From Culturomica massiliensis (GTDB lineage Bacteria; Bacteroidota; Bacteroidia; Bacteroidales; Marinifilaceae), in assembly GCF_900091655.1 (NCBI RefSeq), contig NZ_LT594621.1, positions 2,170,001 through 2,234,000 of the forward strand: a stretch of 64,000 nucleotides of DNA, given 5' to 3'. The position numbers and the translations under genes are program-made. Shown here piece by piece: positions 1 to 7,773 of this stretch (positions are counted from its first letter, which is position 1; the number at the start of each line of letters is the position of its first letter). Under the pieces are notes generated by a model. It was given only the letters and a program-made list of their open reading frames with translations. It ran no database searches and had not been told where the DNA came from.

Positions 1-138
1 GGTATGCTCATCGCACACCCGGAAGCCCGGTATTTCGGTATCGGAGAAATCGGACCGGATCAGTTTGCGGCTTATTGTAAAAACAAAGGAATATCAGAAA
101 CAGAGGGGAAACGCCTATTAAGCCATATTATAAAATAG
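1..138 (+). CDS. metH: Methionine synthase, C-terminal end (partial)
   Basis: The window opens in frame inside a gene that stops with TAG at 136-138. The 45 visible residues include the segment AHPEARYFGIGEIGPDQ followed by an aromatic- and charge-rich tail. That is the pattern at the extreme C-terminus of the activation (AdoMet-binding) domain of cobalamin-dependent methionine synthase, which re-methylates homocysteine in the cytoplasm using methyl-tetrahydrofolate. metF, which makes that methyl donor, follows 109 bases downstream on the same strand and supports the call. Only the last residues are present, so nothing can be said about the catalytic domains. Confidence 0.8.
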   Translation, partial: GMLIAHPEARYFGIGEIGPDQFAAYCKNKGISETEGKRLLSHIIK

Positions 139-247
139 CAACTGCCCGTAAAGGCGGATATCCGTAAAACCAGAACGGAAGTATGCGAAATTAAAAAAAC
201 ACCCGGACCCGTTTTTACATACAAACAATCATTTTAATAAACCGACA

Positions 248-1201
248 ATGAAAATAACAGATATATTAAATCGGGAAGCAAGCCCGTTTGCTTCCTTCGA
301 ATTGGTTCCTCCCCTGCGGGGCAGCGATGTACATAAACTATATGAATCCATAGAACCCCTGATGGATTTCAATCCTCCTTTTCTCAATATCACCTTCCAT
401 CGGGATGAAATCGAATTTCGCCCAAAACCGGACGGTACATTCGAAAAAATTACGGTCACGAAACGTCCCGGATCAGTCGCTATTGCAGCCGCTATTATGA
501 AAAAATTCAAAATAGAGGTAGTCCCCCACCTGATTTGTGGAGGTGCTTCAAAACATAAACTCGAAAACGACCTGATTGATCTCAACTTTCTGGATATCCA
601 AAATGTTGTCGCCCTTCGCGGAGACGCAATACCCGGTCAAAAATTTTTCACCCCCGAACCGGATGGCTACCGATATAGTTGTGAACTGGTAGAGCATATC
701 CACAACATGAACCGGGGTAAATACCTGGACACCACCTTAACCGATACCGTCCCGACCAATTTCTGCATCGGAGTAGCCGGCTATCCAGAAAAACATTACG
801 AAGCACCGAATGCCGAAACCGACATCTGCAACCTCAAACACAAAGTACAGGCCGGAGCCGATTACATCGTTACTCAAATGTTTTTCGACAACACCAGATT
901 TTTCAGCTTCGTTGAAAAATGCAGGGCTGCAGGGATTACGGTCCCCATCATACCCGGATTAAAACCGATTTCCACTCAAAAACATATCGAAATGCTTCCA
1001 CGCACATTCAGCATCGATATCCCGGAAGAACTGATGAAAGAAATCCGGAAATGCAAAGACAATAAAGAAATCTATCAAGTCGGTATCGAATGGTGTACCA
1101 TGCAAAGTAAAGAACTATTGTCCCGGGGCGCTCCGGCAATCCATTACTACACCATGGGCAAAGCCGACAATATCCGTAAAATCCTGACTGCCGTATTCTA
1201 A
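248..1201 (+). CDS. metF: Methylenetetrahydrofolate reductase
   Basis: This 317-residue protein matches MetF in length. It reduces 5,10-methylene-THF to 5-methyl-THF in a flavin-dependent reaction, supplying the methyl group for methionine synthase. Visible family signatures are the early FASFELVPP segment with the catalytic glutamate at about residue 18, VVALRGD near residue 120, and GADYIVTQMFFD near residue 205 on the TIM-barrel scaffold. It follows the end of metH on the same strand, so the two probably form a one-carbon/methionine unit. The ATG at 248 begins at the conserved N-terminus and no better start lies upstream. A strong hairpin follows the stop at 1214-1243. Confidence 0.95.
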   Translation: MKITDILNREASPFASFELVPPLRGSDVHKLYESIEPLMDFNPPFLNITFHRDEIEFRPKPDGTFEKITVTKRPGSVAIAAAIMKKFKIEVVPHLICGGASKHKLENDLIDLNFLDIQNVVALRGDAIPGQKFFTPEPDGYRYSCELVEHIHNMNRGKYLDTTLTDTVPTNFCIGVAGYPEKHYEAPNAETDICNLKHKVQAGADYIVTQMFFDNTRFFSFVEKCRAAGITVPIIPGLKPISTQKHIEMLPRTFSIDIPEELMKEIRKCKDNKEIYQVGIEWCTMQSKELLSRGAPAIHYYTMGKADNIRKILTAVF

Positions 1202-1213
1202 ACTCATAATAAG

Positions 1214-1243
1214 TGATAGGAACAATATTATTTGTTCCTATCA
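1214..1243. terminator. Bidirectional hairpin between metF and a convergent gene
   Basis: Arms TGATAGGAACAA (1214-1225) and TTGTTCCTATCA (1232-1243) are perfectly complementary over 12 bp with a 6-nt loop. The hairpin lies between the metF stop and the end of the converging hypothetical gene. There is no clear T-run on either side, so its role as a terminator is inferred from position. Confidence 0.6.
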
Positions 1244-1250
1244 ACTTCTG

Positions 1251-1754
1251 CTAAGGCAACACAATCCGGTCTATCACATAAGGATTATACCCCAATTTCA
1301 AAATATTTTTTGCCTCCCTTTGCCGGATTGAGTTCGAAATATCAAAATGCAAAGCCTGCAAAATATAATAAATCCGATTCATCAAATCCCGGGAAAAAGG
1401 ACAACATCCATTGTTGATAAAATAGGTATGAAGAGAATCTCTAAACCAACCGGATGTACTGCCCGAACTCAAAATATTAGCATCTTCAAAGACAATCTTA
1501 CACAACAATTCCAAAGGAATAATTTCTTTTCCGTTTACCCACATAGGCAAAGTAAGGGCTGCAAACGGATAAAGAGCCGGCTGATACAACCGGGAACCGT
1601 AATCGATTTCTATGGGTTTCTTCTCTTCCCAACAAGAAACGACAATATACGTTTTCTCTTTCAGATCTACAACCCGGAAAGACTCTTTATAATAAGGTCC
1701 GGCAACCACTCTTACTCCGTAAGGATAATAAAGCATCAATGTCTTCTTATTCAT
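1251..1754 (-). CDS. Hypothetical protein, 167 aa
   Basis: I do not recognise this protein. From the ATG at 1754 it is 167 residues, rich in aromatic and hydrophobic residues, with no signal peptide or membrane segment. An in-frame ATG at 1790 would add 12 residues; I prefer 1754 because an A/G-rich stretch lies just upstream of it. It begins NKKTLMLYYPYGVRVVAG and has a cysteine pair near the middle of the C-terminal half (NNGCCPF). It stands alone, convergent with metF and divergent from the pst operon across a long AT-rich spacer. Base composition is slightly more AT-rich than the flanking operons. Confidence 0.6.
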   Translation of the reverse strand: MNKKTLMLYYPYGVRVVAGPYYKESFRVVDLKEKTYIVVSCWEEKKPIEIDYGSRLYQPALYPFAALTLPMWVNGKEIIPLELLCKIVFEDANILSSGSTSGWFRDSLHTYFINNGCCPFSRDLMNRIYYILQALHFDISNSIRQREAKNILKLGYNPYVIDRIVLP

Positions 1755-2489
1755 AACTTTTTTCTTTATAGCATACACATACTTGAACATTCTTTTTACC
1801 CCAGAACGCACAGAAGTCCTATAAAGCTAGAAGTTATATTTCGTTAAAAATTTGTTTTCACTTTATATAAAACACACAGTTTAAGTTAAATAACACACAT
1901 ATTTGTAAAAATAATTTTAATTATCATATAAAGTGTAAAAATAAAATAGGTACGAATCATTCATAGACAACATTAATAATTATATGAAACTAAATATATT
2001 AGAGAAAAAGAAGATTTTTTTTATTATTTACCGATTTACAGAAAACAATATTGATAAAAAACGGTATCATTATACATCTGCATAATTATCATAAACTTAC
2101 AAATAAAACATACTTTATCTTTACATATAATTGTTTTTAACTTCGTTTTTTACTCATTTTTCTGCAACTTTTAAAAAATATTTAAAACAAACTTCATTTT
2201 ATCACACCTACCGACGGCACCTTTGAAAACATACCATATTTTAAAACCATACAACAATTTTATTTCTGTACTCTTTCTGTGCAGCACACTTTTCCGTCGA
2301 TAGCATCTCCGGAATCTTACAAATTTACTTTTGTATAAAATTAATCATATTTTAAATCTTTGATTGTAAATTCTAAATTATCTTTAATCTAAAATCCACA
2401 ATTTCCGAATCCCGGGTTTTCATCCGCCTTCCCATTAAAAATACGATACAAAACATTAGCAATAAGCCCATTACCGGCCCCGTCTTTCA
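1755..2489. other. Long AT-rich spacer upstream of the pst operon
   Basis: No credible open reading frame lies in this stretch, which is far richer in A and T than its surroundings. It contains a perfect -7 element TACTTTTG at 2326-2333 without an obvious -33 partner, possibly a distal promoter for pstS. A 10-bp inverted pair, CACTTTATAT (1859-1868) and ATATAAAGTG (1926-1935), is also present but could arise by chance in such AT-rich DNA. Confidence 0.5.
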
Positions 2490-2538
2490 TGTAACATTAT
2501 TGTAACAAAAGCGTAACATCAGCTTCACAATGCCTTTG
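2490..2538 (+). promoter_or_regulatory. Pho-box-like direct repeats and promoter of pstS
   Basis: Four hexamers recur at exact 11-bp steps: TGTAAC at 2490, TGTAAC at 2501, CGTAAC at 2512 and the weaker CTTCAC at 2523. An 11-bp period of tandem half-sites is the layout recognised by PhoB-type regulators. Immediately downstream is TGCCTTTG (2531-2538), one mismatch from the Bacteroidetes -7 box TAnnTTTG, with no TTTG at -33; that is what an activator-dependent promoter would look like. The genes downstream encode the Pst system and a PhoB/PhoR-type pair, so phosphate-starvation control is the natural reading. Confidence 0.65.
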
Positions 2539-2582
2539 TAATATTGCAACAGGAAAACAGAGATCAATTAAACGACAATAAA

Positions 2583-3641
2583 ATGAACAAATTCTTAATT
2601 ATTATTCTGGCTTTAGCCTTAACGGCATGCGGTAATTCGAAAAAATCGGGGAAAAATACGGCTTCAGACATCACCCTTACGGGAGCCGGCGCAACATTCC
2701 CTTTGCCTTACTACAATCTGGCCTTCAAAACGTATAAAGATTCGACCGGAGTTAGCGTAACCTACGGAGGAATCGGCAGTGGCGGAGGAATCAGAAGCTT
2801 AAAAGACAAAATTGTCGACTTTGCCGGAAGCGATGCTTTTCTATCTGCAAAAGAAATGGAAGAAATGCCAGCTCCCACCATTCATATCCCGACTTGCATG
2901 GGAGCTGTCGTACTGGCCTATAATCTCCCCGAAGTAAAAGACCTGCGGTTGAACGGTAAAATTATCGCCGATATATACCTGGGAAAAATCAACCGTTGGA
3001 ACGATTCTCAAATACAGGCGGTCAATCCCGGCATTACACTTCCGGATAAAGCCATCAATGCCGTATATCGGTCGGACGGCAGTGGAACCACCTATGTTTT
3101 CAGCGATTATCTGTCAAAAGTGAGTCAGGATTGGAATACCCAGGTCGGTACCGGAAAAGCGTTAAAATGGCCGGCAGGTATTGCAGCTAAAGGTAATCCC
3201 GGAGTTGCAGGAACCATCAGCCAAACAGAAGGTGCCATCGGTTACATCGGATCCGAATATGCATTTGCCTTAAAAATACCCGTTGCCCTCTTACAGAACA
3301 AAGCAGGTAATTTCATTACTCCAAGCACTGAAAGCATATCCGCAGCAGCTCAGACGGAACTACCGGCAGACACGCGCACGATGATAACCGATTCTCCGGC
3401 GGCCGATGCTTATCCGATCAGTTGCTTTACCTGGATCCTCATCTATAAAGAGCAAAACTATAACAACCGGAAAAAAGAACAAGCTGAAGCTACGGTAAAA
3501 CTGTTGAACTGGATGCTGGGAGACGAAGCACAAAGCCTGACCACAAAAGTACACTACTCTCCGCTACCGGTCAGTGCCAAAGATAATGCAAAACTTTTGC
3601 TGCAATCGGTAACTTATAATGGAATTCCCCTTTCTGAATAA
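2583..3641 (+). CDS. pstS: Phosphate ABC transporter substrate-binding lipoprotein PstS
   Basis: The 352-residue protein captures inorganic phosphate in the periplasm and hands it to PstCA. Translation is placed at the ATG at 2583 because it opens a lipoprotein signal peptide with lipobox LTAC and Cys16. Motifs typical of PstS are GAGATFPLPYY near residue 34, a GIGSGGGI loop, and YRSDGSGTTY in the middle, all of which contact phosphate in this family. It is the first gene of pstS-pstC-pstA-pstB-phoU, 25 bases before pstC, and lies just below an 11-bp-spaced Pho-box-like array. A TTG 39 bases upstream would extend the frame but would bury the signal peptide. Confidence 0.95.
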   Translation: MNKFLIIILALALTACGNSKKSGKNTASDITLTGAGATFPLPYYNLAFKTYKDSTGVSVTYGGIGSGGGIRSLKDKIVDFAGSDAFLSAKEMEEMPAPTIHIPTCMGAVVLAYNLPEVKDLRLNGKIIADIYLGKINRWNDSQIQAVNPGITLPDKAINAVYRSDGSGTTYVFSDYLSKVSQDWNTQVGTGKALKWPAGIAAKGNPGVAGTISQTEGAIGYIGSEYAFALKIPVALLQNKAGNFITPSTESISAAAQTELPADTRTMITDSPAADAYPISCFTWILIYKEQNYNNRKKEQAEATVKLLNWMLGDEAQSLTTKVHYSPLPVSAKDNAKLLLQSVTYNGIPLSE

Positions 3642-3666
3642 TATTTCATACTCAACATCATTGTAA

Positions 3667-4518
3667 ATGCGGGATTATATTTTTAAACGGCTCCTATTTG
3701 TCTGCGCCCTGATTATCATACTGATATGCGGAGGAATGTTCTACTCCTTAATCAGCGGAGCGACTCCGGCCTTCGAGCATTTCGGATTCTTCCGGTTCAT
3801 CGGTTCCACCGAATGGGACCCGCATCCGGATGCAGAACAATACGGAGCCTTATCTTTCATCACCGGTACGGTACTTACTTCGTTTCTGGCATTGCTGTTT
3901 TGTATCCCTTTCTCCCTGCCGGTAGCTTTATTCACCGGAGAGTATTTCAAAGGTAAAAAAATCGCTTCTGTCATCAGTGCCGTCATAGATCTGTTAGCCG
4001 GTATTCCTTCTATCGTCTACGGTTTATGGGGATTTTACACCTTACGTCCGCTGATCACCGACCTCGGTTTATCTTCACAAGGCTTCGGAATACTCACGGC
4101 CTCCCTCGTTCTGGCCATCATGATTATTCCCTACGCAGCCTCACTGAGTTCCGAATTTATCTCCATGGTGCCCAAAGAACTGAAAGAAGGTGCTTACAGT
4201 CTGGGAGCGACCCGCCTGGATGTCATCCGTAACGTTATTTTTCCGGTTTCCGGATCGGGTATCTTCGCCAGCTATATACTGGCATTGGGAAGAGCCTTGG
4301 GAGAAACAATGGCAGTCACCATGCTGATCGGGAATACAAACAACCTTCCCGACTCACTGACAGCTACCGGTAACACCATGGCCAGTGTCATCGCCAACCA
4401 ATTCGGAGAAGCGGATGGTCTGAAACTGAGTTCTCTGATTGGAATCGGCTTACTCCTATTCCTGATTACCGCTATAATCAACTTTATCGGTAAAATGATT
4501 ATGAAAGTATATAGCTGA
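3667..4518 (+). CDS. pstC: Phosphate ABC transporter permease PstC
   Basis: This 283-residue inner-membrane permease forms half of the phosphate channel. It has about six hydrophobic spans and the cytoplasmic loop KEGAYSLGATRLD near residue 178, the coupling (EAA-type) segment that docks on PstB. The N-terminal span is followed by a long periplasmic loop containing GSTEWDPH, as in other PstC proteins. It sits between pstS and pstA on the same strand and shares their presumed promoter. Length and motifs are normal for the family. Confidence 0.94.
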   Translation: MRDYIFKRLLFVCALIIILICGGMFYSLISGATPAFEHFGFFRFIGSTEWDPHPDAEQYGALSFITGTVLTSFLALLFCIPFSLPVALFTGEYFKGKKIASVISAVIDLLAGIPSIVYGLWGFYTLRPLITDLGLSSQGFGILTASLVLAIMIIPYAASLSSEFISMVPKELKEGAYSLGATRLDVIRNVIFPVSGSGIFASYILALGRALGETMAVTMLIGNTNNLPDSLTATGNTMASVIANQFGEADGLKLSSLIGIGLLLFLITAIINFIGKMIMKVYS

Positions 4519-4584
4519 TGATTTCCCCGATGTATTTGGATATGAACAGACAAAACCGACAGATAACCGCTTAAAAAAGAACAT

Positions 4585-5448
4585 ATGTCAGCATTAGGTT
4601 ACCGAACATTTAAAGACCGGCTCTTTTTCTGGAGTGTCTGCTTTTTCGCTTCTCTTACAGCTATTCCCCTATTCTTAATCATTTGGGAAGTTGTCAAAAA
4701 GGGATACAAACAAATCAACCTCCGTTTTTTCGTAGAAACAGCTCCGAGTACATTGGACGCCATGCTTGCCCGCAATAGCGGTGAACTGATTCCAGGCGGT
4801 ATTGCCAACGGCATTACCGGTACATTGATGATGGTAGCCATGGCCTCTGTTATCGCTATCCCGGTTGGTATTTTGGGAGGTGTATACCTGGCCGAAAAGC
4901 CGAAAGCCGTCTTTACTTCCGTTATCCGTTTTCTGACAGACCTGGTGCAAGGAAGTCCGTCGATAGTGATCGGTATCATTGCTTACAGTTGGGTTGTAAA
5001 ACCCTTGGGCAGTTATTCCGCCATTGCCGGAAGTACAGCACTGGCCATTATGATGCTCCCCCTGATCATCCGCTCCACGGAAGAGACATTGAAAATGCTG
5101 CCCGGAAGCTTAAAGGAAGCCGGACTGGCACTAGGTTGTTCGTACACCAGTGTTGTAATAAAAGTATTGATTCCTTCGGCATTCGGAGGCTTGTTTACCG
5201 GCATACTACTGGCCATCTCCCGGGTTATGGGAGAAACAGCTCCTCTGATGCTGACGGCCTTGGGCAGTTCCGCCATCAACTGGGATGTACTCCAACCGAC
5301 AAGTGCAGTACCGCTGCTGATCTGGGAGTTTTACAACGATCCCAACCTGATTGATATGATCTGGAGCTCATCATTATTCTTACTTTTATTGATACTGGTA
5401 CTGAATATCATTGCCAAACAGGTAGCTAAAAAATGGAAAACGGCTTAA
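4585..5448 (+). CDS. pstA: Phosphate ABC transporter permease PstA
   Basis: The 287-residue protein is the second permease of the phosphate importer. It shows about six membrane spans, a GGIANGITGT segment in the long periplasmic loop, and the coupling loop KEAGLALGCSYTS near residue 173. GTLMM and GILGGVYLAE segments typical of PstA lie in the second span region. It is 66 bases after pstC and 21 bases before pstB. The partner permease and ATPase on either side make the role secure. Confidence 0.94.
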   Translation: MSALGYRTFKDRLFFWSVCFFASLTAIPLFLIIWEVVKKGYKQINLRFFVETAPSTLDAMLARNSGELIPGGIANGITGTLMMVAMASVIAIPVGILGGVYLAEKPKAVFTSVIRFLTDLVQGSPSIVIGIIAYSWVVKPLGSYSAIAGSTALAIMMLPLIIRSTEETLKMLPGSLKEAGLALGCSYTSVVIKVLIPSAFGGLFTGILLAISRVMGETAPLMLTALGSSAINWDVLQPTSAVPLLIWEFYNDPNLIDMIWSSSLFLLLLILVLNIIAKQVAKKWKTA

Positions 5449-5469
5449 TAATTAAAATGAAAATCATCT

Positions 5470-6240
5470 ATGATTCCTATTGAAGATCCTATATTACAAC
5501 TGAAACACGTCTCCATATCTTACACTCCCGGTAAAAATGCCGTGAATGACGTAAATGCCGACATAAAAAAGAAGCGGATTACGGCTATCATGGGCCCTTC
5601 CGGATGCGGTAAGAGCACCCTTCTCCGGGCCATCAACCGGATGCACGAACTATACCCGGATATCCGGATATCGGGAGAAATTCTGATGGACAACCGGAAC
5701 ATTTTAAAAATGAACCCCATGGAAGTAAGACGGATTGCCGGCATGGTATTCCAACGTCCCAACCCGTTTCCGACCATGAGCATTTACGATAATGTACTCG
5801 CCGGTTATAAACTGAACGGAATCCGTCTTTCCAAACGTGAAAAAGACGAACTGGTAGAAAACTGCCTGACAAACGTCGGACTTTGGAACGAAGTAAAAGA
5901 TTCCCTGCTCAAAAAAGGCACTTTCCTCTCCGGCGGACAGCAACAACGGCTTTGCATCGCAAGGGCTCTGGCTCTGAAACCAGAAGTCTTACTGATGGAC
6001 GAACCGACCTCAGCCCTGGACCCGATTGCCACCAATCGCATAGAAGAACTATTATTGCAATTAAAAGAAGAGGTTACCATCATCATTGTAACCCACAATA
6101 TGTCCCAGGCAGCACGGATTTCCGACTATTCCATGTTTATGTACCTCGGAGAACTGATCGAATATGACAAAACCAAAAACATGTTCACCAATCCGAAAGA
6201 CAAAAGGACAGAAGAATACCTCAACGGACAATTCGGCTAA
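5470..6240 (+). CDS. pstB: Phosphate ABC transporter ATP-binding protein PstB
   Basis: This 256-residue ATPase powers phosphate import from the cytoplasmic face of PstCA. It has the Walker A motif GPSGCGKST near residue 42, the ABC signature LSGGQQQRLCIARAL near residue 154, Walker B VLLMDEPTSALDP, and the H-loop VTHN. The asparagine/arginine-rich stretch VFQRPNPFP after the Q-loop is a PstB hallmark. It is 21 bases downstream of pstA and 25 bases upstream of phoU. Nothing is missing. Confidence 0.96.
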   Translation: MIPIEDPILQLKHVSISYTPGKNAVNDVNADIKKKRITAIMGPSGCGKSTLLRAINRMHELYPDIRISGEILMDNRNILKMNPMEVRRIAGMVFQRPNPFPTMSIYDNVLAGYKLNGIRLSKREKDELVENCLTNVGLWNEVKDSLLKKGTFLSGGQQQRLCIARALALKPEVLLMDEPTSALDPIATNRIEELLLQLKEEVTIIIVTHNMSQAARISDYSMFMYLGELIEYDKTKNMFTNPKDKRTEEYLNGQFG

Positions 6241-6265
6241 TCCCCGGACAACAGACATTTTAGCT

Positions 6266-6985
6266 ATGAACATAAGAGAAAAATTTTTTGAAAGAATCAA
6301 CCAGGACTTTGAAGTCTTGTCGAAAATAGTCATCCAGCAAATCAATCAAACGGCCAGATTATTGGATGATAACTCCGATCCGGAGTTATATACCGAAATA
6401 GACAACACAGAACGCATCATCGACAGCCTGGATGTCAAACTGCGCAACGAAGTGATAAACGTCATCGTCCTCTATAGTCCGCGAGCGACAGACCTGCGCA
6501 AAATCATGTCCTACTACGATATGACGGCTTACCTCGAACGCATCGGCGACCTGCTGATGAACATAAGGAGATTCATGCAGCAAATCGATTTGAAAGGAGC
6601 TGTCTTCCCTCATTTTCACGCAGATTTATCAAAATTACTGTCATCAGCCGAAAACATGACACAAAATGCTATATTTGCTTTTACATGCCAGGATAATAAA
6701 TTGGCTAAAGATACGATTGATTTGGACGATATGGTCGACACCTTACACCACGACATCATCCGGCGGCTGCGCGGCTACGGCAATCAGACACTGAAAGAGC
6801 AGCATCTGACCGATATTCTTTGCCTCAGCGGAATCTCCTACAACATTGAACGTATCGGAGACAATGCGACAAATATTGCAGAAGCTGCCATATACCTGAT
6901 GGAAGGAAAAAATATCAAACACCGGGAAAATGAAGGAAAAGACATTCTGATGGCCGGAAGCGAAGGGGAAATGAGAGACCAATAA
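6266..6985 (+). CDS. phoU: Phosphate transport system regulator PhoU
   Basis: From the ATG at 6266 this is a 239-residue all-helical protein made of two PhoU three-helix bundles. Each half carries the metal-binding signature: AYLERIGDLLMNI near residue 95 and NIERIGDNATNIAEA near residue 195. PhoU couples the Pst transporter to the PhoR kinase, damping the phosphate-starvation response when phosphate is plentiful. An in-frame extension upstream overlaps pstB and lacks homology to PhoU, so I did not use it. The next genes downstream are a response regulator and kinase, which fits. Confidence 0.93.
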   Translation: MNIREKFFERINQDFEVLSKIVIQQINQTARLLDDNSDPELYTEIDNTERIIDSLDVKLRNEVINVIVLYSPRATDLRKIMSYYDMTAYLERIGDLLMNIRRFMQQIDLKGAVFPHFHADLSKLLSSAENMTQNAIFAFTCQDNKLAKDTIDLDDMVDTLHHDIIRRLRGYGNQTLKEQHLTDILCLSGISYNIERIGDNATNIAEAAIYLMEGKNIKHRENEGKDILMAGSEGEMRDQ

Positions 6986-7018
6986 CTTCAATCTTTTAAC
7001 TTTGGATTATACAGTATT

Positions 7019-7702
7019 ATGGAACGTAAAAAAATTTTAGTCGTCGACGATGAAGAGGATTTATGCGAAATCCTGCAGTTCAATCTCGAAAGCGAAGGCT
7101 TTGCCGTAGATATCGCCAATTCTGCCGAAGAAGCACTTAAAATCATTTCTGCCGACTATCAGCTTGTCCTGTTGGATGTCATGATGGAAGGCATGTCCGG
7201 ATTCAAAATGGCAGAAAAAGTACGTAAAGAATTGCATCTGAATGTACCGATAATCTTCCTGACAGCCAAAGATACGGAAAACGATATGCTCACCGGCTTC
7301 AGCCTGGGAGCGGACGACTATATTCCCAAACCGTTTTCCATCAAAGAAGTCAGCGCCAGAGTGAAAGCCGTCTTAAAAAGAAGCGGAAACGCCGATATAC
7401 CGGAAATAAAACGTATTGTGGAAGCGGGCGACCTATTGATCGACCTGACAACCAAAAATGTAACGTTAAACGGAAAATCCATACTGTTGACGAAAAAAGA
7501 ATTCGAAATACTCAGTACAATGGCACAATCTCCGGGACGCATATTCTCCAGAGAGGATTTTCTGAGCAAAGTCTGGAATGATGACGGTTATGTACTGGAA
7601 AGAACCGTCGATGTACACATCACCCGATTGCGTAAAAAACTCGGCGATTTCGGAAAACACATCATCAATCGTTCCGGCTACGGCTATTGCTTTGAACTTT
7701 AA
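7019..7702 (+). CDS. phoB: OmpR/PhoB-type response regulator
   Basis: The 227-residue protein has a receiver domain (residues about 4-118) with acidic pocket D10-D11, phospho-acceptor D53 in LLDVMM, and conserved lysine in the KPFS segment. A winged-helix DNA-binding domain follows, with ERTVDVHITRLRKKL as recognition-helix region and NRSGYGYCF at the end. It follows phoU by 33 bases and precedes the kinase gene, so it is very likely the phosphate regulator that would bind the 11-bp repeats before pstS. The symbol rests on genomic context; many OmpR-type regulators share this architecture. Confidence 0.85.
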   Translation: MERKKILVVDDEEDLCEILQFNLESEGFAVDIANSAEEALKIISADYQLVLLDVMMEGMSGFKMAEKVRKELHLNVPIIFLTAKDTENDMLTGFSLGADDYIPKPFSIKEVSARVKAVLKRSGNADIPEIKRIVEAGDLLIDLTTKNVTLNGKSILLTKKEFEILSTMAQSPGRIFSREDFLSKVWNDDGYVLERTVDVHITRLRKKLGDFGKHIINRSGYGYCFEL

Positions 7703-7773
7703 AATTAACAACATCATATCACCCGGTGAGTCCTGCAAGGACCGGCCGGAATAAACCATAAACCGTATTCTCC

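Noticed and set aside
1859..1935. 10-bp inverted repeat CACTTTATAT / ATATAAAGTG in the pst leader
   Set aside because: The surrounding DNA is extremely AT-rich, so a 10-bp match with a 57-bp loop is weak evidence; listed only as context.
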